Shown in pieces: positions 9,240 to 17,404 of a DNA stretch of 64,000 nt. Each line of letters starts with the position of its first letter. The stretch's first letter is position 1. Source of the DNA: Roseovarius halotolerans (GTDB lineage Bacteria; Pseudomonadota; Alphaproteobacteria; Rhodobacterales; Rhodobacteraceae); the NCBI RefSeq assembly GCF_900172255.1, contig NZ_FWFU01000004.1, positions 248,001 to 312,000 of the forward strand, given 5' to 3'. The position numbers and the translations under genes are program-made. The notes beneath the pieces are model-generated. The model saw only the letters and a list, made by a program, of their open reading frames with translations, did not search any database and was not told where the DNA came from.

Positions 9240-10010
9240 TCAGCGGCGCCCGCCCGTATCGTCGTCATCCTCGTCGTCATCGTCATCCGACCCTGCGGGC
9301 AGATTGAAGAAGCTCTCGGCATCCAGCGGCTCTTCCTTCACGCGGCTGGTGTCGGAGCCGCTCAGGCTGAAGGTCTCGAGACCCTCGATCGCGGTCGGGA
9401 TGCGTGGCTCGTTCTCGGCCTCGAGGCTCTGCTCGGTGCTCAGCAGCTTGCGGCGCTCGTCGTCGCTCATTGCCTCGCCTTCCTTGGCGCGCTTGGCGGC
9501 GGCTTTCTGCACGGCGGCATCCAGCTCGGACTGCTTGCAAAGGCCCAGGGCGACCGGGTCGATCGGCTGCATATTCGAGATGTTCCAATGGGTGCGCTCG
9601 CGGATCGTCTGGATGGTCGGCTTGGTGGTACCGACCAGCTTGGCGATCTGCGCATCGGCCAGTTCGGGGTGGAACTTCACCAGCCACAGGATCGCATTGG
9701 GCCGGTCCTGACGCTTGCTGAGCGGCGTGTAACGCGGGCCGCGACGCTTTTCCTCGCCCACGGCGGCGGGGTTGAACTTCAGCGACAGCCGGTGCGTCGG
9801 GTCCTTCTCGGCCGCGTCGATCTCGGACTGGGTCAGCTGATTATTGGCGATCGGGTCGAAGCCCTTCACCCCGGAGGCAACATCGCCATCCGCGATTCCC
9901 TGAATCTCCAGTTCATGCAAGCCGCAGAAATCGGCGATCTGCTTGAAACTGAGCGTCGTGTTGTCCACCAGCCAGACGGCGGTGGCCTTTGCCATAAGCG
10001 GTTTAGCCAT
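9240..10010 (-). CDS. trcR: DUF1013 / cell cycle transcriptional regulator TrcR
   Basis: A 256-aa protein of the alphaproteobacterial DUF1013 family, annotated in reference genomes as the cell cycle transcriptional regulator TrcR. The N-terminus MAKPLMAKATAVWLVDNTTL and the middle block RQDRPNAILWLVKFHPELAD are characteristic. The region around DAQIAKLVGTTKPTIQTIRER looks like a helix-turn-helix. The C-terminus ends in an acidic run (nine Asp plus one Glu in eleven residues) before TGGRR. GGAGG lies upstream; the ATG five codons in is an alternative start. Own terminator at 9171-9203. Confidence 0.88.
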   Translation of the reverse strand: MAKPLMAKATAVWLVDNTTLSFKQIADFCGLHELEIQGIADGDVASGVKGFDPIANNQLTQSEIDAAEKDPTHRLSLKFNPAAVGEEKRRGPRYTPLSKRQDRPNAILWLVKFHPELADAQIAKLVGTTKPTIQTIRERTHWNISNMQPIDPVALGLCKQSELDAAVQKAAAKRAKEGEAMSDDERRKLLSTEQSLEAENEPRIPTAIEGLETFSLSGSDTSRVKEEPLDAESFFNLPAGSDDDDDEDDDDTGGRR

Positions 10011-10143
10011 ATCTCACGGGCCTCCTTAACGCATATCTTCCCCGTCGCCTGAATCGGCGGCACCTGTCTGAGGTGCGGGTTACCGTTGTCGGGGAACTTG
10101 GGCGCTATATAGTGGCCCGCAAAACAAATTGGAAGTCCAAAGA

Positions 10144-10773
10144 ATGCGCGTCCTGATGATCCTCTTCCTGCTCACCGGCATGGCCCGCGCAGATGGCGGA
10201 CGTGCGGGAGAGTTCGACTACTACGTGCTCGCACTCAGCTGGTCGCCAACCTGGTGTGCACTCGAAGGCGATGCCCGCGGCTCGCCGCAATGCGATGCTG
10301 CACGCGATCACGGCTGGGTTCTGCATGGGCTCTGGCCACAATATCATCGCGGCTGGCCGTCGCATTGCCAGACCGCCGAGCGCCCGCCCTCGCGCACCAT
10401 GACCTCCGCAATGGAGGATATCATGGGCACCCCGGGACTTGCCTGGTATCAGTGGAAGAAGCACGGCGCCTGCTCGGGCCTGTCGGCTCCCGCATATTAC
10501 GCCCTCTCGCGCGAAGCCTACGCCTCGGTCACGCGCCCCGAAGTGTTTCGCAAGCTGAAAGACCCGGTGAAACTGCCCGCTTCGGTGGTGGAACAGGCGT
10601 TTCTCAAGGCCAATCCCGGCCTCGAGCCCGACATGCTGACCGTCACCTGCCGCGCAGGGCGTATCCAGGAGGTCCGCCTCTGCCTTTCAAGAACGCTCGA
10701 TCCGGTGCCTTGCGGGCGCGACACGGTGCGTGATTGCACGCTTAAGGACGCGCTCCTGGCACCGATCCGATAA
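10144..10773 (+). CDS. Ribonuclease T2 family protein
   Basis: Secreted endoribonuclease without strong base specificity. Residues 1-16 form a signal peptide (hydrophobic core then MARA-D). Both catalytic segments are intact: HGLWPQ at 61-66 and WKKHGAC at 104-110, providing the two His and the Lys, and several Cys are placed for disulfides. The ATG at 10144 has GGAAG 9 bases upstream; an in-frame TTG at 10129 is less likely. 209 aa, normal for bacterial members. Probably acts in the periplasm on RNA for nutrient recovery. Confidence 0.93.
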   Translation: MRVLMILFLLTGMARADGGRAGEFDYYVLALSWSPTWCALEGDARGSPQCDAARDHGWVLHGLWPQYHRGWPSHCQTAERPPSRTMTSAMEDIMGTPGLAWYQWKKHGACSGLSAPAYYALSREAYASVTRPEVFRKLKDPVKLPASVVEQAFLKANPGLEPDMLTVTCRAGRIQEVRLCLSRTLDPVPCGRDTVRDCTLKDALLAPIR

Positions 10774-10782
10774 CGAACGCCT

Positions 10783-11334
10783 TCAGATCACACGCACGAC
10801 CAGGACGATCAGCGCGACCGGCACCAGAAGCACATGGGTCACATGATCGAACCAGTTGCTGCTGCCCCATCGCGATAGCCACAATGCCTGCCCCAGCACC
10901 GCCACCAGCGGCAGGAACCAGTTGCCCGTCAGGTATCCGTAGACGCAGACCGACAGCACCATCGCCGCCACCGGCAGGGGCGCATAGCCGACCCGGTAGA
11001 CATCCACAGGCACCACCCCGATCGCGCTGACCAGGAAGGCGACATATAGCAGCAGGAACACCAGGATCTCGAACGTTGCGAAAGGCACCACCGGCGCGCC
11101 CAGTTCTGCCGCCATCTGCCGCAGCGCGATCGCCGGCAGCATCACCCCGAACGGGGCCAACAGCGCCACGAACCCCCGCAGTATCATCGTGTTGCGCGCG
11201 ACCAGAACCAACAGGCCGCCAATGGCCCCGCCGATCCAGACCGACAGCGGCGGCGAAACCACCCATCCCAGAATGGCGAAAGCCACCCAGCCGAGGAGGG
11301 TCGCCATGCCAAGCCCTGCCAGAACACCGCTCAT
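10783..11334 (-). CDS. Integral membrane protein, function unknown
   Basis: A 183-aa protein with about six hydrophobic segments across its whole length and no catalytic motif I recognise. Its ATG at 11334 overlaps the stop of the upstream sialidase-like gene (ATGA), so the two are translationally coupled. It is the last gene of the minus-strand run that begins with COQ9. It ends 10 bp from the convergent RNase T2 gene. A physical or functional link with the sialidase-like protein is likely, but its nature is open. Confidence 0.75.
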   Translation of the reverse strand: MSGVLAGLGMATLLGWVAFAILGWVVSPPLSVWIGGAIGGLLVLVARNTMILRGFVALLAPFGVMLPAIALRQMAAELGAPVVPFATFEILVFLLLYVAFLVSAIGVVPVDVYRVGYAPLPVAAMVLSVCVYGYLTGNWFLPLVAVLGQALWLSRWGSSNWFDHVTHVLLVPVALIVLVVRVI

Positions 11335-12458
11335 CGTGCTGCCACCCATGCTTCATTGAACATCACCACCCGCACGCCTTGCTTGCTGTGATGCGAATAG
11401 GCCAGCAGGATGCGCCCATCCGCCAGCCGCCGCAGCATCGGATAGCGCGCCTCACCCGCCTCGCTGTCGATGCGGTGGATCACCTGCCAGCTTTCTCCCT
11501 CGTCCGCCGATACCGCCAGCTCCAGGCGGTCGGCATCATTGCCGCTGCCATTGCGCGCCATCAGGATCCGCCCGCCGGACAGCGACAGCGCCGCAACCGG
11601 AGCATTCGGGTGTGGAATATCCGTCGCCTCGGCCCGCGTCCAATGCCGCCCGCCATCCTCTGTGCGACTCAGGTAAAGCCGTCCGCTATCATCGAAATCG
11701 CGCAAGAAGGCCAGCGCCCGCGTCTCGTCCAGCACCACGATCATCGGCTGGATCGGCTTGACGCCGGTGCCGGTCATACGGCGCTGATCGCGCACCCGCC
11801 CCTCCGCATCCAGTCGCACCAGCGCGCCATAAGTGGTGCCCATCTCGAAATAGGCGGGCAATGCGTGGCTGCCATCGGCATAGGCAACCATCGGCGAGCG
11901 CACGAGAAACGAGCGGTTGAGGAAGGGCGAAAGGTCCAGCTTGCGCACCCGCACCGGCTTGGCCCTGTCCATTAGCACCTCGGCAATCGACGCCATCGCC
12001 CATCCGCCCACCGACACGACCGTCGCATAAAGCGAGCTTTCGATGGCGTCGTTCTGAATGGTGTTGCCCAGCGTCACCACCAACTGTCCCGGCACAAATG
12101 CCCTTCCCAATGCCCCGCTGGTCAGGAACGTCTCCGGGTCGCCAGCGCGCCCGCCCTCCGGCCCTGTCTCCAGCACCGCACGGCGGATCTCGATATCGGG
12201 CTGCGCCTCGGAGGAACCCTCGAACCAGAGGGTCGACAGGGTCTCGCCATGCTTCACGATGGCCGGCGAATGCGCCACGCCCTTTTTCGGGCGATAGTCG
12301 AACAGCGTCTCGAACAGAGGCGCTTCGCCGGGGTCCGGCGCCGGCAGGCGCGGCACCGCGAAGACCCAGTTCAGCGTCTCGTCGCGCCACAAGGCATAGC
12401 CGCTCAGCACCACGCTGATGAGCGCCAACGCAAGAATGAAAATGTCCCCCGACCCCAC
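11331..12458 (-). CDS. Membrane-anchored sialidase-like (BNR repeat) protein
   Basis: A 375-aa protein with an N-terminal transmembrane segment (residues 6-22) followed by a six-bladed-propeller type region. Two Asp-box motifs are clear: SRTEDGGRHW at 264-273 and SADEGESW at 317-324. It resembles the exo-alpha-sialidase/BNR_2 family. Whether the sialidase active-site Arg triad is kept cannot be judged by eye, so the true substrate may be another glycan. GTG start at 12458 with a weak ribosome binding site, 4 bp after the quinone oxidoreductase stop. The propeller is expected on the periplasmic side. Confidence 0.75.
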   Translation of the reverse strand: MGSGDIFILALALISVVLSGYALWRDETLNWVFAVPRLPAPDPGEAPLFETLFDYRPKKGVAHSPAIVKHGETLSTLWFEGSSEAQPDIEIRRAVLETGPEGGRAGDPETFLTSGALGRAFVPGQLVVTLGNTIQNDAIESSLYATVVSVGGWAMASIAEVLMDRAKPVRVRKLDLSPFLNRSFLVRSPMVAYADGSHALPAYFEMGTTYGALVRLDAEGRVRDQRRMTGTGVKPIQPMIVVLDETRALAFLRDFDDSGRLYLSRTEDGGRHWTRAEATDIPHPNAPVAALSLSGGRILMARNGSGNDADRLELAVSADEGESWQVIHRIDSEAGEARYPMLRRLADGRILLAYSHHSKQGVRVVMFNEAWVAAR

Positions 12459-12462
12459 CGGC

Positions 12463-13446
12463 TCAGTTCACTTTCAACACGATTTTCCCGATATGTGCGC
12501 TTTGCTCCATGCGGGCATGGGCCTTGGCGGCATCCGCCAACGGGTATTCGGAATCCATCACCGGCGCGACCTTGCCCGCATCCAGAAGCGGCCAGACATG
12601 GGTCCGCAGCGCCTCGGCGATATCAGCCTTGGCCTTGTCGCTTTGCGGGCGCAGCGTCGAGCCCGTGATCGTCAGTCGCCGCATCATCATCTGTGCAAAA
12701 TTCAGCTCGACCTTCGGCCCCATCAGGAACGCGATCTGCACCAGACGCCCGTCATCGGCCAGCGACTTGACGTTGCGCGGAAGGTAATCGCCCCCCACCA
12801 TGTCGAGGATCAGGTCGGCATCGCCTTCGGCGCGCATCACCTCGACGAAATCCTCCTCTCGATAGTTGATGGCGCGCTCGGCACCCAACTCCCGGCATTT
12901 GGCGCATTTCTCATCCGATCCGGCCGTGGCAAAGACCCGCGCACCGAATTCATGCGCCAGCTGGATCGCGGTCGTTCCGATGCCGCTCGAACCGCCATGC
13001 ACCAGGAACCTTTCGCCGCCGCGCAGCGCGCCGCGCTGAAACACGTTCGACCAGACGGTAAAGAAGGTTTCGGGCAGACAGGCGGCCTCGCGCAGACCCA
13101 TTCCCTCGGGGATCGGCAGACAATGCGCTGCCGGGGTGGCCACATATTGCGCATAGCCACCGCCCGGCAACAGCGCACAGACCATGTCTCCCATCGACCA
13201 GTCGCTCACCCCCTCGCCCAGGGCGACGATCTCACCGGCGGCCTCGAGCCCCGGCAGGTCGCTGGCGGTCGGCGGCGGCGCGTACAGCCCCGCGCGCTGC
13301 AACGCATCGGGGCGGTTCACCCCTGCATAGGCGACTTTGATCACCACTTCGCCCGCGCCCGGCACCGGGATATCACGGGTCGTCGCGACCAACACCTCGG
13401 GGCCGCCGGGCGCGGTGATTTCCACCGCCGTCATCGTCTTGCTCAT
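12463..13446 (-). CDS. NAD(P)H-quinone oxidoreductase (PIG3-type, medium-chain reductase)
   Basis: A 327-aa zinc-independent medium-chain dehydrogenase/reductase. GroES-like N-terminal domain, then a Rossmann domain with HGGSSGIGTTAIQLA (about 149-163) for NADPH. The conserved YAGVNRPDALQRAGLYAPPP segment marks the TP53I3/PIG3 quinone oxidoreductase group. Probably reduces quinones or reactive enones; cytosolic. Lies 14 bp after COQ9 and 4 bp before the sialidase-like gene in the same operon. Confidence 0.9.
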   Translation of the reverse strand: MSKTMTAVEITAPGGPEVLVATTRDIPVPGAGEVVIKVAYAGVNRPDALQRAGLYAPPPTASDLPGLEAAGEIVALGEGVSDWSMGDMVCALLPGGGYAQYVATPAAHCLPIPEGMGLREAACLPETFFTVWSNVFQRGALRGGERFLVHGGSSGIGTTAIQLAHEFGARVFATAGSDEKCAKCRELGAERAINYREEDFVEVMRAEGDADLILDMVGGDYLPRNVKSLADDGRLVQIAFLMGPKVELNFAQMMMRRLTITGSTLRPQSDKAKADIAEALRTHVWPLLDAGKVAPVMDSEYPLADAAKAHARMEQSAHIGKIVLKVN

Positions 13447-13460
13447 TCCTGTCGTTCTCC

Positions 13461-14159
13461 TCAGCCCTGCATGGTCCAGCGACCCGGCATTCCGGTCTGT
13501 TGCCGCTTGGCGTCAGCGCGCGGCGCGCGCACCCCGTCAAGAACCTTCAGCGGCCCGGCAAGCAATCCGCTCAACAGCTTGTTGTCGCGAATCTGCGCCT
13601 TGAACTTCTCAAAGCGCATCACATCGTCGATCCGCCGGTCCAGGAACGCCCAGGTATCGGCATGTTCGGGACTTTCATCGCCCAGCCAGAACAGCAAGGT
13701 CGCACTGTAGACGCCTGACAGCGTGGCGCGCTTGGTATACCAGTTCACATCATCCGATGTATCGCCCAGGGCCGTCCAAATCTTGTCGCAGGTATTCCAG
13801 ATCGCGCGCGCGCCCTCGGCACCGTGGCTCGGCAGCGAGAACAGCGTCACACCCCGGCGCACCAGTTCCTTGTCGTCGGGCGCTTCGAGGCGAAACCGCA
13901 CTGCGGCAGCGATCCGGTCGCGAAACCGCATCTGACTCATGTCTTCGGTGGTCAGGCGCTCCAGCATCAGCTGGTCGCCCTCCTCGTGATAGGTCAGCGC
14001 GAGGTCGGTCGCGCCCCCCGGACAAGCGGCCCGCGCTAACCCCGGTTCGATCCCGGTGTCCCGGATGGCGGCCTGAAAGCTGGCGTCGCTCCAGCCGTCA
14101 AAGGGCACATGCATTTTCGCCGCTTCCAGCAGTTTTGCCCTGATTTCGAGGTCGGTCAT
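13461..14159 (-). CDS. COQ9 family protein
   Basis: Lipid-binding accessory factor for ubiquinone synthesis; in mitochondria it presents intermediates to the hydroxylase COQ7. 232 aa. The N-terminus MTDLEIRAKLLEAAKMHVPFDGW and the central block VRFRLEAPDDKELVRRGVTLFSLP are characteristic of alphaproteobacterial COQ9, as is the C-terminal RIDDVMRFEKFKAQIR. GGAGGC just before the ATG at 14159 sets the start. Divergent from rpsU, an arrangement seen in many Alphaproteobacteria. Confidence 0.92.
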   Translation of the reverse strand: MTDLEIRAKLLEAAKMHVPFDGWSDASFQAAIRDTGIEPGLARAACPGGATDLALTYHEEGDQLMLERLTTEDMSQMRFRDRIAAAVRFRLEAPDDKELVRRGVTLFSLPSHGAEGARAIWNTCDKIWTALGDTSDDVNWYTKRATLSGVYSATLLFWLGDESPEHADTWAFLDRRIDDVMRFEKFKAQIRDNKLLSGLLAGPLKVLDGVRAPRADAKRQQTGMPGRWTMQG

Positions 14160-14269
14160 CACGTGCCTCCGTCCATTTTGCGCCACCCTAGACAAAACAA
14201 TGACGCTTTGCTATACGGCCCTCTCCTGCAATCTGATGCAACTTCAACTTGGAAAGGTGGTGACACCAC

Positions 14270-14476
14270 ATGCAGGTTAGTGTTCGCGACAACAATGTCG
14301 ATCAGGCGCTTCGTGCCCTGAAGAAAAAGCTGCAGCGCGAAGGCGTTTTCCGCGAAATGAAGCTTCGGCAGCATTTCGAGAAACCGTCCGAAAAGAAAGC
14401 ACGCGAAAAGGCCGAGGCGATTCGCCGGGCCCGCAAGCTGGCGCGCAAGAAAGCCCAACGCGAAGGCCTTCTCTGA
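14270..14476 (+). CDS. rpsU: 30S ribosomal protein S21
   Basis: Small-subunit protein near the anti-Shine-Dalgarno region, important in initiation. 68 aa, highly basic, beginning [20 protein letters not shown], typical of the alphaproteobacterial form. AAAGGTGG lies 9 bases upstream. Followed by its own terminator at 14521-14553. Confidence 0.97.
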   Translation: MQVSVRDNNVDQALRALKKKLQREGVFREMKLRQHFEKPSEKKAREKAEAIRRARKLARKKAQREGLL

Positions 14477-14520
14477 GGCCTGCGCCGCAGCGGCGCGACA
14501 TGAAGAACACCAAAAGTCAG

Positions 14521-14553
14521 ACGACCCCCGGGCACCCGCTTCGGGGGTTTGTC
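14521..14553 (+). terminator. Rho-independent terminator of rpsU
   Basis: ACCCCCG and CGGGGGT form a GC stem with an 11-base loop, followed by TTTGTCATTT. It lies 45 bases past the rpsU stop. Confidence 0.75.
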
Positions 14554-14694
14554 ATTTCCGGGACACGGATCATTCCATTCGGGGCGCATCCTGACGTAGT
14601 GAAACCTGCTCAAAATAACGTGTAGAGCTTGTCTCCCCCAATGCGCTGCGATACGTCAGCGCCGTGTATGACAAAAGTATGACAGGCAACACGC

Positions 14695-15372
14695 ATGCGC
14701 AACTTCAGCATTCCCGACCAGTTTCTGTTCGGTCTCATGAACGCAACGCTTCTGTTCACGTTGGCCTATTCAATTCTGGGCCTTCACGACCAGTTCGAAA
14801 CCGGCTTGGGAGTCGAAGACGGGCCGATCGAGTACGGCACCGCGATAGGGCTTCTTCTCTCCTGTTTCATCCTGACCTGGCGCGCGACCACGTTGGCGCG
14901 CTTCGGGCGCTACGCTTCGGCGGCACTGATTGGCCTCTACGCGCTGGCCTTCTTTTTCGGCGCGGGCGAGGAAGTCTCCTGGGGTCAGCGCATCTTCGGC
15001 TGGCAAACCGGCGAGTTCTTCATGGAGCATAACCGTCAGCTCGAAACCAATTTTCACAACCTCGTCGTTGGTGATCAGCAACTTGCCAAGACCCTGTTCG
15101 GCAGTATCCTGACCGTCGTGATCCTGCTTTATCTCGTGGTGCTTCCGCTGCTCTACACGCGCGTAACCTTCATCGCGCGCATTGCCGATGCATTGATGGT
15201 GCCACTTCCGGGGACGCGCCACGCGGTCATGGCTCTGGTCGCCAGCATCCTGATCGCCACGCTGATCACTGTGCCCCGCAAATGGGAAGCCTATGAATTC
15301 ATCTTCAGCATGATCACGATGTCGATCTTCCTGGCACCGGGCAATCTCCACCGCTTCGGCACATCGCGCTAG
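14695..15372 (+). CDS. Integral membrane protein with GEEVSWGQR motif
   Basis: A 225-aa protein with about six transmembrane segments. Between the third and fourth lies a soluble loop with the motif FGAGEEVSWGQRIFGW (about 88-103), a signature I have seen in uncharacterised bacterial membrane proteins. The following LETNFHNLVV stretch is also polar. No function can be assigned. The ATG at 14695 lacks a strong ribosome binding site. It stands alone, transcribed away from rpsU. Confidence 0.7.
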   Translation: MRNFSIPDQFLFGLMNATLLFTLAYSILGLHDQFETGLGVEDGPIEYGTAIGLLLSCFILTWRATTLARFGRYASAALIGLYALAFFFGAGEEVSWGQRIFGWQTGEFFMEHNRQLETNFHNLVVGDQQLAKTLFGSILTVVILLYLVVLPLLYTRVTFIARIADALMVPLPGTRHAVMALVASILIATLITVPRKWEAYEFIFSMITMSIFLAPGNLHRFGTSR

Positions 15373-15391
15373 GCCTGCACGCAAGCAGACG

Positions 15392-16426
15392 TCAGATGAT
15401 TTCGTCCTCGTCGAACATCGGCACCGGCGCCAAATGTGCGCTGATGCCACGCGCGGCTTCATCGGGGCTGCTGATCCGCGCCACATGGAACAGCGCATCG
15501 CCCTCATAGACCACCGGCATGTTGCTGCGCCCGATGATGATGCCCGGCTCGTCCGCCACCAGTTCGGCCTCGACCTCGCCGAACGGATCCGAAATCGCCC
15601 CCAGCACCGAACCCGGCTCGACCATGTCGCCCGATGTCAGGTAGCCGCGCAAGAGCCCCCCGGCAGGCGCGCGATACCAGGTCGTTTCCCCGCAATAGAG
15701 CGGCTCAGCCCGCTTCTTGGGTACGCCCTTGGAACCGATCATGCCCAGATGGTTCATCACCCGCAGGATTCCGGCCACCCCTGTGCGGGCGGCGAACTCG
15801 TCAAAGCGCAGACCCTCTCCGGCCTCGTAGAGCAAAACGTCGACGCCGGCATCCTCAGCCGCCATGCGCAGTGATCCGTCCCGCAGGTTGGAGTTCACCA
15901 CCACCGGCGCCGCGAACACATCCGCCATTTCCTTCAGCCGATCATTCCCCGCGGTCAGCCGCAACTGCGGCAGGTTGGTGCGCCGGATCGCCGCCGAATG
16001 CAGGTCAATGCCGATATCCGAGCGCTTCACCACCTCGCTCAGAAAGATATGCGCCAACCGCGACGCCATCGAACCGGTCGCATGGCCCGGAAAGCAGCGA
16101 TTGAGGTCGCGCCGGTCCGGCAGATAGCGTGAATGGTTCAGAAACCCGAACGTGTTGACGATCGGCACCGCCAGAAGCGTGCCCGACAGCTTTGACAGCG
16201 CCCGCGCATTCAGCAACCGGCGCACGATCTCGACCCCGATCACCTCGTCGCCATGCACCGCCGCCGATACGAACATCACCGGCCCCGGCTTGCGCCCATG
16301 CATAACGTGCACCGACAGGTGCACCGGCGTATGATCCGACAGGGCACTGACAGGCACATCCACCGTGCGTCGTGCACCGGGCGGCACGGTGACTCCGGCA
16401 ATGTCGAAAGGTTTTCGTTTGGCCAT
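15392..16426 (-). CDS. Succinylglutamate desuccinylase / aspartoacylase family protein
   Basis: A 344-aa zinc-dependent amidohydrolase of the AstE/AspA family. The metal ligands are visible: His58 and Glu61 in SAAVHGDE, and His143 in IGIDLHSA. The second half (about 250-330) is a beta-rich domain like that found in longer AspA-type proteins. Substrate unknown; the absence of ast genes nearby argues against a role in arginine succinylation. GGAGGGG before the ATG at 16426 fixes the start. Divergent from the GT2 gene. Confidence 0.86.
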   Translation of the reverse strand: MAKRKPFDIAGVTVPPGARRTVDVPVSALSDHTPVHLSVHVMHGRKPGPVMFVSAAVHGDEVIGVEIVRRLLNARALSKLSGTLLAVPIVNTFGFLNHSRYLPDRRDLNRCFPGHATGSMASRLAHIFLSEVVKRSDIGIDLHSAAIRRTNLPQLRLTAGNDRLKEMADVFAAPVVVNSNLRDGSLRMAAEDAGVDVLLYEAGEGLRFDEFAARTGVAGILRVMNHLGMIGSKGVPKKRAEPLYCGETTWYRAPAGGLLRGYLTSGDMVEPGSVLGAISDPFGEVEAELVADEPGIIIGRSNMPVVYEGDALFHVARISSPDEAARGISAHLAPVPMFDEDEII

Positions 16427-16540
16427 TTGCTGCCCCTCCCGGCCGCCCGCGCCTGCGCGGGCTTCCCCTGACGCGGCGCAGTTGCTATTCACGCGGCCAT
16501 GTTTCGTGTTTCCCCGCCAAAAGGCTGATTTCGGGTCCAG

Positions 16541-17404
16541 ATGTCAATTCCCACCGCTCCAGAACGCGTCACGGTGGTGACGGTCGCGCATAACAGCCTT
16601 GCGGTGCTGCCCGCGATGCTGGCCTCGCTGCCGCGGTCCGCCGGGACCGTGATCGTCGACAACGCCTCGCAGGATCGCGCAGCACTGGCCGCGCTGGCCG
16701 CAGAGCATGGCGCACAGCTGATCTGCAACGACGACAATCTCGGCTTCGGTGCCGCGTGCAATATCGGCGCAAGCGAAGCCAGGACCGAATTCCTGTTCTT
16801 CCTCAACCCCGATGCCCGGCTCGCCCTCGGCGCGCTCGAGGCGCTGGTCACGGCCGCCGACAATCACCCCGAGGCCTCGGCCTTCAACCCCGCGATCACC
16901 GACGGACGCGGCCGCCCCTATTTCAAACGCGGCAGCGTGCTGTTGCCGCGCACCGAAAAACTGCCCTCGGGCTGGCCCGAAACCGACCGCGAACTGCCCG
17001 TATTGACCGGCGCGGCCTTTTTCGTGCGCCGCGCCGCCTTCGAGGCCGCGGGCGGCTTCGATCCCGAGATATTCCTCTATCACGAGGATGACGACCTCGC
17101 CCTGCGCCTCAAGGCGGGCGCCGGACCTCTCAGGTTCGTGCGCGCCGCCCATGTCACTCATGATGCGGGCAATTCCACCCTGCGCTCTCCCGCCTCGGCG
17201 GCATTCAAGGCATTTCACATGGGTCGCTCGCGGGTCTATGCGACGCGCAAACATGGTCTGCCCGGCGCCGGGTGCAAGGCATTCACCTCGGCGCTGTTGC
17301 AGCTTCTTTCGCCGCTCACACTCCTTTCCGCCCGCAAACGCGCCAAGCAGGCAGCGTTCCTGCGTGGCATTGTCTCTGGCCTGAAGCACGAGTCCTCCCG
17401 ATGA
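16541..17404 (+). CDS. Family 2 glycosyltransferase
   Basis: A 287-aa GT-A fold enzyme that adds a sugar during polysaccharide or LPS synthesis. The nucleotide-sugar region shows VTVVTVAHNS (10-19), VIVDNASQD (38-46) and NPDAR (89-93) in place of the classical DxD; HEDDDLALRL (181-190) supplies the catalytic acidic residues. It most resembles rhamnosyltransferase-type GT2 proteins. Its stop overlaps the next start by four bases (ATGA), so it is coupled to the rhamnan-synthesis-F gene. Confidence 0.9.
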   Translation: MSIPTAPERVTVVTVAHNSLAVLPAMLASLPRSAGTVIVDNASQDRAALAALAAEHGAQLICNDDNLGFGAACNIGASEARTEFLFFLNPDARLALGALEALVTAADNHPEASAFNPAITDGRGRPYFKRGSVLLPRTEKLPSGWPETDRELPVLTGAAFFVRRAAFEAAGGFDPEIFLYHEDDDLALRLKAGAGPLRFVRAAHVTHDAGNSTLRSPASAAFKAFHMGRSRVYATRKHGLPGAGCKAFTSALLQLLSPLTLLSARKRAKQAAFLRGIVSGLKHESSR

